Shown here in pieces: positions 16,057 to 24,189 of a stretch of DNA of 33,363 bases. This stretch comes from Desulfobacterales bacterium. GTDB taxonomy: Bacteria > Desulfobacterota > Desulfobacteria > Desulfobacterales > JAHEIW01. Position 1 is the stretch's first letter, and the number at the start of each line of letters is the position of its first letter. The stretch covers positions 5,300,606 to 5,333,968 of the forward strand of contig CP070746.1 of the NCBI GenBank assembly GCA_020348305.1, written 5' to 3'. The notes under the pieces were generated by a model. That model was given only the letters and a program-made list of their open reading frames with translations. It was not told the origin of the DNA and made no database searches. A program made the translations under genes and the position numbers.

Positions 16057-17049
16057 TTACTCCCCCGATAAAGGAACCCCCCCTTCTTGCGCCAATCTCT
16101 GTTGGTAATCAGCAATAATTTCCAGGGCCTCAATTTCTGATGATATATGATTGATGGATCTGCGAAATTGACTGCTGTGGGGCAATCCTTTCACGAACCA
16201 ACATAGACGGCTGCGCATCATCCGACAGGCTTGCTCCTCGCCAACGTATCTCACCGAACGTTGTAGATAACGTTTTATGATTGCAAAACGTTGCCCAAGA
16301 TCAACCGAAGGCATTTTCTCACCTTTTATTCGGGCAAGCACCTGGGAGAAGATCCACGGAGATCCAATTGCTTTCCTGCCGACCATCACGGCATCGCAGC
16401 TGGTTTCTTGCTGCATTTTAACGGCATCTTCGGCGGCAAAAATATCCCCATTTCCGATAACCGGAATGTTTACACGCTCTTTTATGGCGGCAATAATTGA
16501 CCAATCTGCTTGACCGGCGAATCCTTGGGTTGCCGTACGGGGATGAACGGCAATTGCATCCACGCCGCATGCTTCTGCCATTTCGGCAAGCCCAACGGCC
16601 TGCGTTCCTGATTTGTCCCAGCCGGTTCTCATTTTAATGGTTAACGGAATCCGGATTGACTTGCGAACCGCCTTTAGTAATGCCTCTGATTGCTCTGGTG
16701 TTTTCATCAGAGCTACCCCGGATCCGGTCTTGATGACTTTTTTAACCGAACAGCCGAAATTAACGTCCACAATATCGGCTCCGGAAGCTTCAACAATCTT
16801 CGCGGCTTCGGCCATCACAGCCGGATCAGATCCAAAAATCTGCACCGAAAGAGGTTTTTCCGCAGGTAGACTATCCAGCAGTTGGTTGGTTTTTTTAGAT
16901 TTGCGAACCAAACCGTTTGCGCTCACCATTTCTGAACAGACCAATCCACAGCCCGCCTCTTTTGCCAAAATCCGAAAAGGAAGATTTGAAATTCCCGCCA
17001 AGGGAGCTAAAATCACATTGTTGTCCAGGGTAAGTGAACCGATTTTCAT
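16057..17049 (-). CDS. dusB: tRNA-dihydrouridine synthase (DusB-type)
   Basis: A 330-aa FMN enzyme reducing uridine to dihydrouridine in tRNA. The N-terminal TIM barrel starts ILAPLAGISNLPFRILAKEA, with catalytic Cys100 in DVNFGCSVKKV. Most Dus enzymes have GCP here, so Ser after the Cys is a small deviation. KMRTGWDKSG, AIAVHPRTATQGFAGQADW and IPVIGNGDIF are further signatures. The C-terminal helical tRNA-binding domain begins near residue 245. ATG 17049 is in position for the barrel. The 113-aa gene at 17154-17495 lies 104 bases upstream on the same strand and may share a transcript. Confidence 0.93.
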   Translation of the reverse strand: MKIGSLTLDNNVILAPLAGISNLPFRILAKEAGCGLVCSEMVSANGLVRKSKKTNQLLDSLPAEKPLSVQIFGSDPAVMAEAAKIVEASGADIVDVNFGCSVKKVIKTGSGVALMKTPEQSEALLKAVRKSIRIPLTIKMRTGWDKSGTQAVGLAEMAEACGVDAIAVHPRTATQGFAGQADWSIIAAIKERVNIPVIGNGDIFAAEDAVKMQQETSCDAVMVGRKAIGSPWIFSQVLARIKGEKMPSVDLGQRFAIIKRYLQRSVRYVGEEQACRMMRSRLCWFVKGLPHSSQFRRSINHISSEIEALEIIADYQQRLAQEGGVPLSGE

Positions 17050-17153
17050 TATGATGTCCGTGGTCAGTTATGATAACATGAATGGTGTTGGTAAGAACCA
17101 ATGTCAACCGAAACTTTGCAACCGCAGCCGGCGGTTATCCGTTGACCGGAATC

Positions 17154-17495
17154 TCATTTTTTCTTGAGATCGGTGAAAGAAATCACTTTTGCCCCGTTTG
17201 AGTTCGTGGTGGATTTTTCTTTATCAGCCTTTTTCTTCTCTTTAATTGTTTCTTGTGACTCCTCTGGGCTTACGATTTTTTCCAATCGCATTCTTTTTCC
17301 GTTCATTGTAAATTCCGCACCGGTTATATAGACATCCCTTAAAATCCAGGTCACCACCTGAAGCGGCACTTGCAGCAAAAGTAGCTTAACATGATACCAG
17401 TTGGGTTTTGAGTCTGTTAATATGCTTTCTATGCGGGCAAAAACAAGCGGTTTGTCCTCAAAATAAATGAGGACTAAATCATTTTCTTTCGCCAT
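17154..17495 (-). CDS. Conserved protein upstream of dusB, function unknown
   Basis: A 113-aa protein. Residues 1-75 look like a compact beta-rich domain: NDLVLIYFEDKPLVFARIES, then WYHVKLLLLQVPLQVVTWIL. A charged, lysine-rich tail (80-113) follows. The open frame extends to 17594 but that part overlaps the heptamer repeat array. GAGAGGA lies 11 bases before ATG 17495, which I take as the start. I recall the same domain in other Desulfobacterota as an uncharacterised family. It has no signal peptide or metal motif. Its place beside dusB suggests, but does not show, a linked role. Confidence 0.75.
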   Translation of the reverse strand: MAKENDLVLIYFEDKPLVFARIESILTDSKPNWYHVKLLLLQVPLQVVTWILRDVYITGAEFTMNGKRMRLEKIVSPEESQETIKEKKKADKEKSTTNSNGAKVISFTDLKKK

Positions 17496-17588
17496 TTTGG
17501 TAAATATCCTCTCCCCAAAAAAATTGGTTGCTAGCCTAACAATCCCAATTCCAAATCCGCAACCCACATTCCCAATCAAATAATCCTC

Positions 17589-17637
17589 TGTCATCTGTCA
17601 TCCGTCATCTGCCTTCTGTCTTCTGACCTCTGCTCAC
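17589..17637. repeat. Heptanucleotide tandem array
   Basis: Seven units with consensus TGTCATC: TGTCATC twice, CGTCATC, TGCCTTC, TGTCTTC, TGACCTC, TGCTCAC. A weaker heptamer run (CCGAATT, CCGAACT, CTGTCTA) follows near 17670-17690. The array lies between the dusB-side gene and the MBL gene. Confidence 0.8.
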
Positions 17638-17689
17638 CGTCCTTATTTCCCCTGCCGCCTTCCCCCTTCCGAATTCCGAACTCTGTCTA

Positions 17690-18403
17690 CTAAGGAATTG
17701 TTTTTTGCCTCCCAATTGCCGGATCATGCAACGGCAGTAGAATATCGGCCATCTTTTTGATTTTTTGGATCGAATCATAGGCTTCTGTCAGATCGATATG
17801 CACGCCGGGTGCAATGGCCGGACCGGCGGACGGGAAATTTTTGTCATTGCAGCAAAATCCGGTAATGAGTGCTTTGCCTTTGAAGGTGTTGACGGCAACC
17901 GATTGGCCACCGACCGTATGGCCGGGTGAATAAATCACATCAATACCATCGACGATCGTTGCATCGCCATCGACTTGAATGACGTTCAGATCATCGAGGA
18001 TATCCGGATAATAGCGGTGGTCGACCGGATGGGGGTTCAGCAAAAATTCATACTCTTTCTTCTGCGTATATACCTCTGCATTCGTGCATTTATAATCATT
18101 TTCACAATGATCATTATGCAAATGGGTATGAATAATGATATCGATGTCTTCGGGTTTGAGATCGACGGTTGCCAGGGCATCTTCAAACTCAAGAATCTTA
18201 AAGCCGCATTCTTCTTCCGCCCCATCGGGTATCATAAATTGCTCAAGCCCGGTATCGACCAATATATTCTTATCCCCTTTGCTTAAGTAAAACACGTAAA
18301 TCGGAAGATATATTCGTTTGCCATAGTCGCGAAGATAGGTCATAACCCCCTGATCGGTTTCATTAATGCCGACAACAAGTGGGTGGATAACATATTCCCT
18401 CAT
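17690..18403 (-). CDS. MBL-fold hydrolase, N-acyl homoserine lactonase-like
   Basis: A 237-aa metallo-beta-lactamase-fold enzyme. The di-metal motif H-x-H-x-D-H is seen at residues 94-99 (THLHNDHCEN). A further His lies in YSPGHTVGGQS, an Asp near TGFCCND and a terminal His in LLPLHDPAIG. Together these resemble the lactonase (AiiA/AttM) branch. The neighbourhood has no quorum-sensing genes, so the substrate may be another lactone or ester. It has no signal peptide. The ribosome-binding site is weak (a G-run before ATG 18403). A structured repeat follows upstream at 18459-18505. Confidence 0.85.
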   Translation of the reverse strand: MREYVIHPLVVGINETDQGVMTYLRDYGKRIYLPIYVFYLSKGDKNILVDTGLEQFMIPDGAEEECGFKILEFEDALATVDLKPEDIDIIIHTHLHNDHCENDYKCTNAEVYTQKKEYEFLLNPHPVDHRYYPDILDDLNVIQVDGDATIVDGIDVIYSPGHTVGGQSVAVNTFKGKALITGFCCNDKNFPSAGPAIAPGVHIDLTEAYDSIQKIKKMADILLPLHDPAIGRQKTIP

Positions 18404-18881
18404 CGCCCCCCCTAATTTGAAGGTTCCGCAAAACGTCCAACTTCAGCTTTGTGCTGTATTTTGTTGTCATTGCGGCGTACCCAAAGTACGCCTCATGACA
18501 CAAAACTCGCGCGCCTTGAATTTAGCGCTTTTTACGAAACCGTCTAAAATTTTATTTTTTACGATGTCAGCAACCTTGACTGGCATCTCAATAAACGATG
18601 TTACAGATATAGAGGATTTAAGCAGAATATTTAAGGTTAGAAAACTATTTAAATTTTGTTTGTTGATCAAGAAAAAATCAATTTGAATTAAAATTAATAC
18701 GTTATTGTGATTCAGAAAATAATTTAATTTCTCTAATAACTTTAAACATGATTTGGAAAAATGTTAATTGGCTATTACGGTTAGTTTACGCTTGAAGGTT
18801 TAGCTGTGCTTTTCTATAGTGGCTTAATGAATTGGAAATACCTAACCCGGATAAACCGGAACCAAAAAAGAATTTATTATC
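18404..18881. other. Spacer holding a REP-like hairpin, otherwise AT-rich
   Basis: This 478-base spacer lies between divergent genes (MBL hydrolase and CoA-ligase subunit). The half nearest the MBL gene is GC-richer and holds the hairpin at 18459-18505. The remainder is very AT-rich. Short frames here lack start signals. No clear promoter was picked out. Confidence 0.5.
18459..18505. repeat. Two-tier hairpin, REP-like
   Basis: An inner perfect stem GGCGTAC (18474-18480) and GTACGCC (18486-18492), loop CCAAA, is enclosed by an outer arm TTTTGTTGTCAT (18459-18470) pairing with ATGACACAAAA (18495-18505) with a one-base bulge. The sequence after it (GCGCGCCTTGAATTTAGCG) looks like part of a larger extragenic repeat. 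Confidence 0.6.
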
Positions 18882-20285
18882 ATGGAATCGAATCAAGAAC
18901 TGATCGCACAAATTGACGACCTCTTCCACCCCCAATCCATAGCGATTGTGGGTGCCCCTAGAGGATTGAAGTCCGGCAGCGTATTTCTTATGGCGCTTTT
19001 GGAACAAGGCTTTTCAGGGAAAATTTATCCCGTAAATCCCCAGGCTGCAGAAATCAGCGGTATCAAAGCGTATCCCAGCGTTTCGGATATTCCCGGATCA
19101 ATAGATTTGGCAATTGTTCTCGTTCCGCATCACAGTTCTCTTGCCGTAATCCGGGAGTGCGCGGCCAAAGGCGTCAAGGGGGCGGTCTTGTTTACGGCCG
19201 GATACAAAGAAACCGGCACCGAAGAGGGTAGGGCGTTGGAGGCGGAACTGGTGCGCGTCGCGCGATCGGCCGGTATGCGACTTATTGGGCCAAACGGTAT
19301 GGGACTCTACTCACCAAAAACCGGTCTGGCCTTCTTTCCGCAAATGTCTAAAGATCCCGGTCCGGTCGGTATTATTTCGCACAGCGGATCACTGACCAAT
19401 ATTATGGGTGTCATGGCCCCCCAGAAGGGTATTCGTTTCAGCAAAGTGATCAGTTTGGGAAATGAATGCGATCTAACCGCGGCAGATTTTTTAACATATT
19501 TAAGCCATGATTCGGAGACCGGTCTCATCGGTGCCTATATTGAAGGCATAAAAAATGGTGCGAATTTTCTCAAGGCTCTCCGGCAGGCGTCACTTCAAAA
19601 ACCGGTGATCATTTGGAAAGTGGGTTTGACCCGGGAGGGCTCTCGCGCCTCAGCGTCTCATACCGGTGCTTTGGCCGGATCGCGGAAGATCTGGCAGGCA
19701 ATGGTCCGGCAAGCAGGGGTGATTCCCATTGTGGGATTTGAGGCCTGGGTGGATGCATTAATGGGGTTTTCCTTGCTGCCATCAAACACTGGCCCACGCG
19801 TGGCGATTATTTCCGGCCCCGGTGGCCTGGCGGTGTCCGCCGCTGAAGCGTGTGGAAACCAAGGGCTTAAGTTGGCTGAGCTTTCTGAGCAGTCGCAATC
19901 AGAATTGGCGAAGTTTGTGCCTTTAACCGGCACCAGCCTTCGAAATCCGGTAGATGTAAGTCTGACGGCCCATTTTGATATTGATATTTTCAAACAAGCT
20001 GCAAGAACCGTTGCCGCTGATCACAATGTAGATGCGGTGGCGATCATTGGATGCGGTCTGACGCCGGAGGATAATCACACCTTTGTCGACAACATGATCC
20101 GGGTCCAAAAGGAATGCCGGAAGCCGTTATTAATGGTAAAGATTCCCGGATTTGATCCCAAGCTGAGCCAACACTTTTGTGAAGTCGGCTTACCGTTTTT
20201 CGACTCCGCCGAGAGCGCCATGCGGACGTATGCTCTGATTTGCAATTACCAGCGCTGGTGTCAAACACATTCTGATTCAGACTAA
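18882..20285 (+). CDS. ADP-forming acyl/acetyl-CoA synthetase alpha subunit-like protein
   Basis: A 467-aa CoA-binding protein. The first Rossmann domain (residues about 10-140) has SIAIVGAPRG, and the flavodoxin-like second and third domains include IISHSGSLTNIMG and SASHTGALAGS, the segment holding the conserved His that is phosphorylated in ADP-forming acyl-CoA synthetases. The ATP-grasp beta half is absent and no gene for it is adjacent, so it must either pair with a distant subunit or be a stand-alone member of the family. The reaction would convert acyl-CoA, ADP and phosphate to acid, CoA and ATP. The ribosome-binding site is weak. Substrate unknown. Confidence 0.85.
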   Translation: MESNQELIAQIDDLFHPQSIAIVGAPRGLKSGSVFLMALLEQGFSGKIYPVNPQAAEISGIKAYPSVSDIPGSIDLAIVLVPHHSSLAVIRECAAKGVKGAVLFTAGYKETGTEEGRALEAELVRVARSAGMRLIGPNGMGLYSPKTGLAFFPQMSKDPGPVGIISHSGSLTNIMGVMAPQKGIRFSKVISLGNECDLTAADFLTYLSHDSETGLIGAYIEGIKNGANFLKALRQASLQKPVIIWKVGLTREGSRASASHTGALAGSRKIWQAMVRQAGVIPIVGFEAWVDALMGFSLLPSNTGPRVAIISGPGGLAVSAAEACGNQGLKLAELSEQSQSELAKFVPLTGTSLRNPVDVSLTAHFDIDIFKQAARTVAADHNVDAVAIIGCGLTPEDNHTFVDNMIRVQKECRKPLLMVKIPGFDPKLSQHFCEVGLPFFDSAESAMRTYALICNYQRWCQTHSDSD

Positions 20286-20558
20286 ATCTATCATCTTTCT
20301 CTCATCTCAATACGCACCGCTAATATCTCATAGCCAATTTCCGATTCAAGACCTCAGTCTTTTCATTTATTCAACAAGAAAAACGAAGATCAAAGTTTTG
20401 ATATTATAATATAAAGTTATTGCCAAATATAGCCGATAATATCTCATGATCAGCCCAAAACCAGCTTTAGGCGTTTTGTATATTGTATATCCGGTTATCC
20501 GGAAAGTCTAAGTAGATCTGTTTTTATTAAAAAATCTTTTTGTGCAGAGGAGTAGCCC

Positions 20559-22586
20559 ATGAGCAGAAAATTAAATTTGCTAAAGTTTGCCATCGTCATG
20601 TTGGCCTTGTCATTCATTTTCAGCGTGTTTAGACCGGTTTCAGCAACGCCTATTCCGGGTGAAACACCTGATATCATAATAAAAATCAATGACCTGGAGA
20701 AAAACTTAAATCTTCTCGATGAGATCTTTGGCGCAGGCAGCGCGCAGACCGGTGCGTCTTTTTCAGCGCAGATCCGGCAATTGCTTCAAAGTACTAATTG
20801 GATCGATCATTCGCGTGCGATTGTTATCGGAGTTGTGATCAAAGAACCCCAGCCGATCGCCGCAGCCCTTATTCCTTTTCAACAGCCGAATGAAGCATTC
20901 CGGGCCATCTACAGTGCCTCGGCCGAAAAAGATTATTATATCCTACCCCTGCCGCCCGGCCAGCCGGTTGCTGTTTCAGATGCATTCAAATCAGCGCTGA
21001 ATGGTGCTTCACGATCAAAGCGCAGATCGTTTGTTACCATTGACATTGGCTTGCGGCGGCTGATGCAACAAAGCGAACAACAAATCAGGCAAATGTTCAG
21101 CCAATTTGAAAACATGCCTGAAGCAAAGGGCGTAAAAGACATGCCCCTTTCGCCCCAGGAAGTCCAGGAAATGACGCTAAGTATGCTTGATATAGCTGCC
21201 CAGCTTGAAATGCTTACAATTCGTCTGGATCTTAGCAAAGAAAAATTGTCCATCTCAACGGAGGCACGTCCTGCAAGCGAAAGTAAGTTGGCTAAACTGT
21301 TTGTTTCAAAAGCGGGGACAGCGCTTTTGAGCAATTACACACCCAGCCATGACATCAATTTCAGATCCCGCAGTCACGATTATAGCGGCTTTATTGAAAT
21401 CTTCGAGGAGTCTTTCGGCAAGATTTACGAGAAAATGGGGTTTGACTTCAGCGAAATTGCAGCGATCATGAAGCACTATACAGGCGAGATGGTCGGCGGT
21501 TTTTCGTTCGGGCAAGACGCCATTCAATTTGAAGGCATTGATGTATTAAAAGATCCAAAGATGGCGGCGACTTTCGTGGAATCAATCTATCTGCCGTGGA
21601 TTGAAGCATTCACCAAAAAAATGACCCAAAAAATGGAAGAACTCAGCGGTCAAAAAATAGAAGCGATCTTTGTGCGCGCCGAGGAAAGCCGGGTGGCCGG
21701 CCACAAGGTGTATGGCGCAAAATTTAAGTTCCCGTCTCCACCTACAATGGAAGGAGAGGTCAGTTTTCCGGGGCGAGAATTTTTCCAGGAATTTGAATGG
21801 CGGTTTACAACGGTTGACAGATATTTTATTTATGCCGCCGACGACAAAAAGCTGGCTAAATTGATTAAGGTAGTTAAAACCCTCAAACCGCAACCGGCTG
21901 AAGCTGAGCTGATCACCATGGATTTTAATTTGTATAGTTATTTTGATTCTTTTCTACAAGCAATGCCCGAGGGGCTCGGTTTAAACCAACCGTTGCCCAA
22001 GTTGGGGCGCATGTACATGACGTTTGATTTTAAAAATGGTCGCGCCGTGTCAACTTCTTCAATTCGGATGAAAGACATTAAAAATATGATCGCCTATTTC
22101 ACCCAAGCGTTCGGAGGCGCAACTCAGGCCAGTTTAAATTTCGATGACGCCGATGAAAAACCACCTCAGTTTGAAGAAGATAAGCCTGAGCAGAAAAAAG
22201 CAGAAGCAGAAAATAAGAACGATGCGGCAAAAGAAAAAGCCACGCACTGGTTTAAGAAGGGCGCGTTGTGTGCCACCTATGGCAACGATCAGGCGGCGAT
22301 CAAATATTTTGAAAAAGCCATCGCCCTGGATCCTGAGCACAGCGGCGCGTATTTTGAAAAGGGTATATCCTACGGGCAGCTCGGCGAATATCAAAAGGCA
22401 ATACCGTTACTGAATAAGGCAATTCAGATGGAGCCGCAAAACGGATTGTATTACTACGGCCGCGGAAGGGTTTATCTGCTGTCAGGCGACAAAGATAAAG
22501 CCATGGAAGACTTTAACAAAGCCGCCGATCTGGGCGATGATGATGCCACAAACTACCTGGAATATATCGGCCAGGCCAAAAATTAG
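20559..22586 (+). CDS. Exported protein with C-terminal TPR repeats, function unknown
   Basis: A 675-aa secreted or periplasmic protein. The signal peptide spans about 1-29 (FAIVMLALSFIFSVF, cleavage near VSA-TP). The large central region (30-520) has no motif I recognise. It is rich in helices and alternating strands, and its tone (repeated statements such as ALLSNY, MVGGFSFGQDAIQF) is like DUF3352-type exported proteins. An acidic/lysine linker (about 540-565) precedes three TPR units (about 568-668: WFKKGALCATYGNDQAAIKY, AYFEKGISYGQLGEYQKAIP, YYYGRGRVYLLSGDKDKAME). The TPRs suggest protein contacts. GAGGAG at 20547-20552 supports ATG 20559. It stands alone. Confidence 0.75.
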   Translation: MSRKLNLLKFAIVMLALSFIFSVFRPVSATPIPGETPDIIIKINDLEKNLNLLDEIFGAGSAQTGASFSAQIRQLLQSTNWIDHSRAIVIGVVIKEPQPIAAALIPFQQPNEAFRAIYSASAEKDYYILPLPPGQPVAVSDAFKSALNGASRSKRRSFVTIDIGLRRLMQQSEQQIRQMFSQFENMPEAKGVKDMPLSPQEVQEMTLSMLDIAAQLEMLTIRLDLSKEKLSISTEARPASESKLAKLFVSKAGTALLSNYTPSHDINFRSRSHDYSGFIEIFEESFGKIYEKMGFDFSEIAAIMKHYTGEMVGGFSFGQDAIQFEGIDVLKDPKMAATFVESIYLPWIEAFTKKMTQKMEELSGQKIEAIFVRAEESRVAGHKVYGAKFKFPSPPTMEGEVSFPGREFFQEFEWRFTTVDRYFIYAADDKKLAKLIKVVKTLKPQPAEAELITMDFNLYSYFDSFLQAMPEGLGLNQPLPKLGRMYMTFDFKNGRAVSTSSIRMKDIKNMIAYFTQAFGGATQASLNFDDADEKPPQFEEDKPEQKKAEAENKNDAAKEKATHWFKKGALCATYGNDQAAIKYFEKAIALDPEHSGAYFEKGISYGQLGEYQKAIPLLNKAIQMEPQNGLYYYGRGRVYLLSGDKDKAMEDFNKAADLGDDDATNYLEYIGQAKN

Positions 22587-22608
22587 TTTCTATTTCGATA
22601 CCTCGGTT

Positions 22609-22645
22609 CAGGGGTTGCTGGCGACTGGTCGCTGGTTACTTGGAT
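22609..22645. repeat. Left copy of 29-nt direct repeat with heptamers (HicAB flank)
   Basis: Bases 22609-22637 match 23564-23592 at 27 of 29 positions. From 22618 the sequence is also a 7-base array: CTGGCGA, CTGGTCG, CTGGTTA, CTTGGAT. The two copies bracket the hicA/hicB pair. Confidence 0.7.
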
Positions 22646-22802
22646 ACTTGATTTTGAAATTTAGATTGTGCCCCAGGAATAATCTTTACCCTCTTGAAAT
22701 AGGCGTTGAATTTAACTGGGCAAGCCCAGATGAGATGATTTAGAGAGTTCTCTAAGCAAAGATATAAATGCAGAAAATATGGCTATTTTCAGTCCAAAAT
22801 GG

Positions 22803-23018
22803 TCAAGCCTTGTCCCAATCTTCCATACTTATTCCAGCTTGATTTATTATTTCAGTAACAAGGCTATGGTGAATATCTTTTCTTTTATGAGGATTAGGTA
22901 TACGCAGTTTCAGCTGACCTTTTATCATGAATTGATGCTTACCACCTGAATATGGTCCTTGAAATCCCAGCGATCTTAATTTCTGAATTAATTTTTTCCT
23001 GGAGATCGTTGAAGGCAT
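22803..23018 (-). CDS. hicA: HicA-family toxin (mRNA interferase)
   Basis: A 71-aa HicA toxin of the double-stranded-RNA-binding fold. Residues 5-25 (ISRKKLIQKLRSLGFQG) lead to the conserved active-site region SGGKHQFM with catalytic His28, then LRIPNPHKRKDIHHSLV. HicA cleaves mRNA and tmRNA until bound by HicB. The gene starts 2 bases after hicB ends, so they form one operon, antitoxin first. This order is the reverse of the classical hicAB operon but is common in this subgroup. Length is normal and all key residues are present. Confidence 0.92.
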   Translation of the reverse strand: MPSTISRKKLIQKLRSLGFQGPYSGGKHQFMIKGQLKLRIPNPHKRKDIHHSLVTEIINQAGISMEDWDKA

Positions 23019-23020
23019 CT

Positions 23021-23266
23021 TTAAGCAACAGCTTTTTCTACGATTTTAATTCCTATTCCATCGACTGTTGGAATCGGGTCTCTGTCACGAACTTTTAAGA
23101 TGAGCCACTCCTCCAAAACCTCTTGGAGCTCATCTCGGCAATCTTCAACCGCCGCTCCGTTAGCCCAGACACCCTGAAAACCTGGAATTTCTGCATACCA
23201 GCTGCCGTCTTCAAGTTTTTTATACTTGGCCTTCTTTAAACTTGCTTTTATGTATTCGGATAACAT
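23021..23266 (-). CDS. hicB: HicB-family antitoxin
   Basis: An 81-aa antitoxin with a partial RNase-H-like HicB fold: YKKLEDGSWYAEIPGFQGVW, then AVEDCRDELQEVLEEWLILK. The C-terminal tail lacks an HTH or ribbon-helix-helix, so DNA binding is not visible and operon autoregulation may need another factor. GAGGAA lies before the ATG. It is the first gene of the pair, with HicA 2 bases downstream. Confidence 0.9.
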   Translation of the reverse strand: MLSEYIKASLKKAKYKKLEDGSWYAEIPGFQGVWANGAAVEDCRDELQEVLEEWLILKVRDRDPIPTVDGIGIKIVEKAVA

Positions 23267-23469
23267 TGTTGTTCCTCACTAAATAAAAGCCAATTTTAAC
23301 GGACTTTTTATTTTTACTTTATCCGAACCAAATTAGCAATATTATATTTGTCCTAACCAAAATTCCTTGTCTACCTTGATGTCAAGAATTAATTATAAGA
23401 GTCTTCATTTTTTACAGAAAATGTAAGCTGGATTATTGATCATTGATGATTCTTTTACAATTGTGCCTA

Positions 23470-23514
23470 ATTGAGCGAAACGCTCAATGTCCGTAGTCTA
23501 TTGTCAGTTGTCAG
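23470..23514. repeat. Perfect ATTGAGCG hairpin followed by TTGTCAG heptamers
   Basis: ATTGAGCG (23470-23477) and CGCTCAAT (23481-23488) form a perfect 8-bp stem with loop AAA. TTGTCAG occurs twice from 23501. The context CCTAATTGAGCGAAA matches the hairpin before polA at 11519-11533. Confidence 0.65.
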
Positions 23515-23563
23515 TTGAAAAAATAGAATGGTCAGGCCTACACATTAAACAAAGAAATATTAT

Positions 23564-23600
23564 CAGGGGTTACTGGCGACTGGTGGCTGGTTCAGGGTTC
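23564..23600. repeat. Right copy of 29-nt direct repeat with heptamers (HicAB flank)
   Basis: Bases 23564-23592 match 22609-22637 at 27 of 29 positions. The heptamer units are CTGGCGA, CTGGTGG, CTGGTTC, AGGGTTC (23573-23600). Confidence 0.7.
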
Positions 23601-23730
23601 ATCTGGGGTCAAAAAATCAGACTAATAAAACTCAATCTCTGCCTACTCTGCGCTCTGCGGTGAGAAAAATCCCAATTCGATGAGTGAATTCGCCGCGATG
23701 TCAAGTGAGTTTACAATCGCGCCGGTGTCA

Positions 23731-23747
23731 TGTAAAGTTTCTTTACA
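23731..23747. promoter_or_regulatory. TGTAAAG-TTT-CTTTACA dyad, candidate activator binding site
   Basis: A perfect inverted repeat with 7-base arms and a 3-base centre. It lies about 150 bases upstream of the start predicted for the sigma-54 promoter at 23864-23880, the usual distance for an enhancer-like site of an NtrC-family activator. The activator gene is the next gene downstream, so autoregulation is possible. Confidence 0.55.
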
Positions 23748-23863
23748 GTTTTCAACCAAAGTCAATGATTTCCTGTGAGAATAGTTAAACAGGAAAATTT
23801 ATAAAACAAATTATATCAAAAGCTTATGAAGGCCCCTGCGAAATGCTTCCCGGCCAAAAAAAC

Positions 23864-23880
23864 TTGGCACATCCCTTGCT
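23864..23880 (+). promoter_or_regulatory. Consensus sigma-54 promoter upstream of the activator gene
   Basis: TTGGCAC (23864-23870), five bases, then TTGCT (23876-23880) match the -24/-12 consensus TGGCAC-N5-TTGCW exactly. Transcription would start near 23892, giving a leader of about 300 bases before the activator ATG at 24190. Confidence 0.75.
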
Positions 23881-24189
23881 GTAAAAAAATATAATTTTCG
23901 TTCAAAGAAAGATATTTATCAAAGCTGATGTAAAAACTTCGGATTCGGTTTGAAAATTGATTTCATCATTTTGAACTCGTCTTGATCCTGCATCGCTGTC
24001 TACTACTGCAGTTGAAATTTCGATTCCATCGAAGACATCTCTTCTATGTTGCACTAGAATTTCTGATCAGTTTTTGATATCTAAATCGCGATCAAATTCC
24101 TGGAATTCATTATTTCATTATTGATTGGGGAAAAGTTAAGCTTTTGTGTTCTCAGCACCTCTATGGTGAAATAATAAGGGAGGTGACCC

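Larger units (their letters stand above)
23267..24189. other. Long regulatory spacer upstream of the sigma-54 activator
   Basis: This 923-base stretch has no convincing gene. It holds the ATTGAGCG hairpin (23470-23488), a TTGTCAG heptamer pair (23501-23514), the right 29-nt repeat (23564-23592), a TGTAAAG/CTTTACA dyad (23731-23747) and a consensus sigma-54 promoter (23864-23880). A TTCGAT/ATCGAA dyad at 24019-24033 and a TTTGAT/ATCAAA pair at 24073-24096 sit in the presumed leader. Confidence 0.6.
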
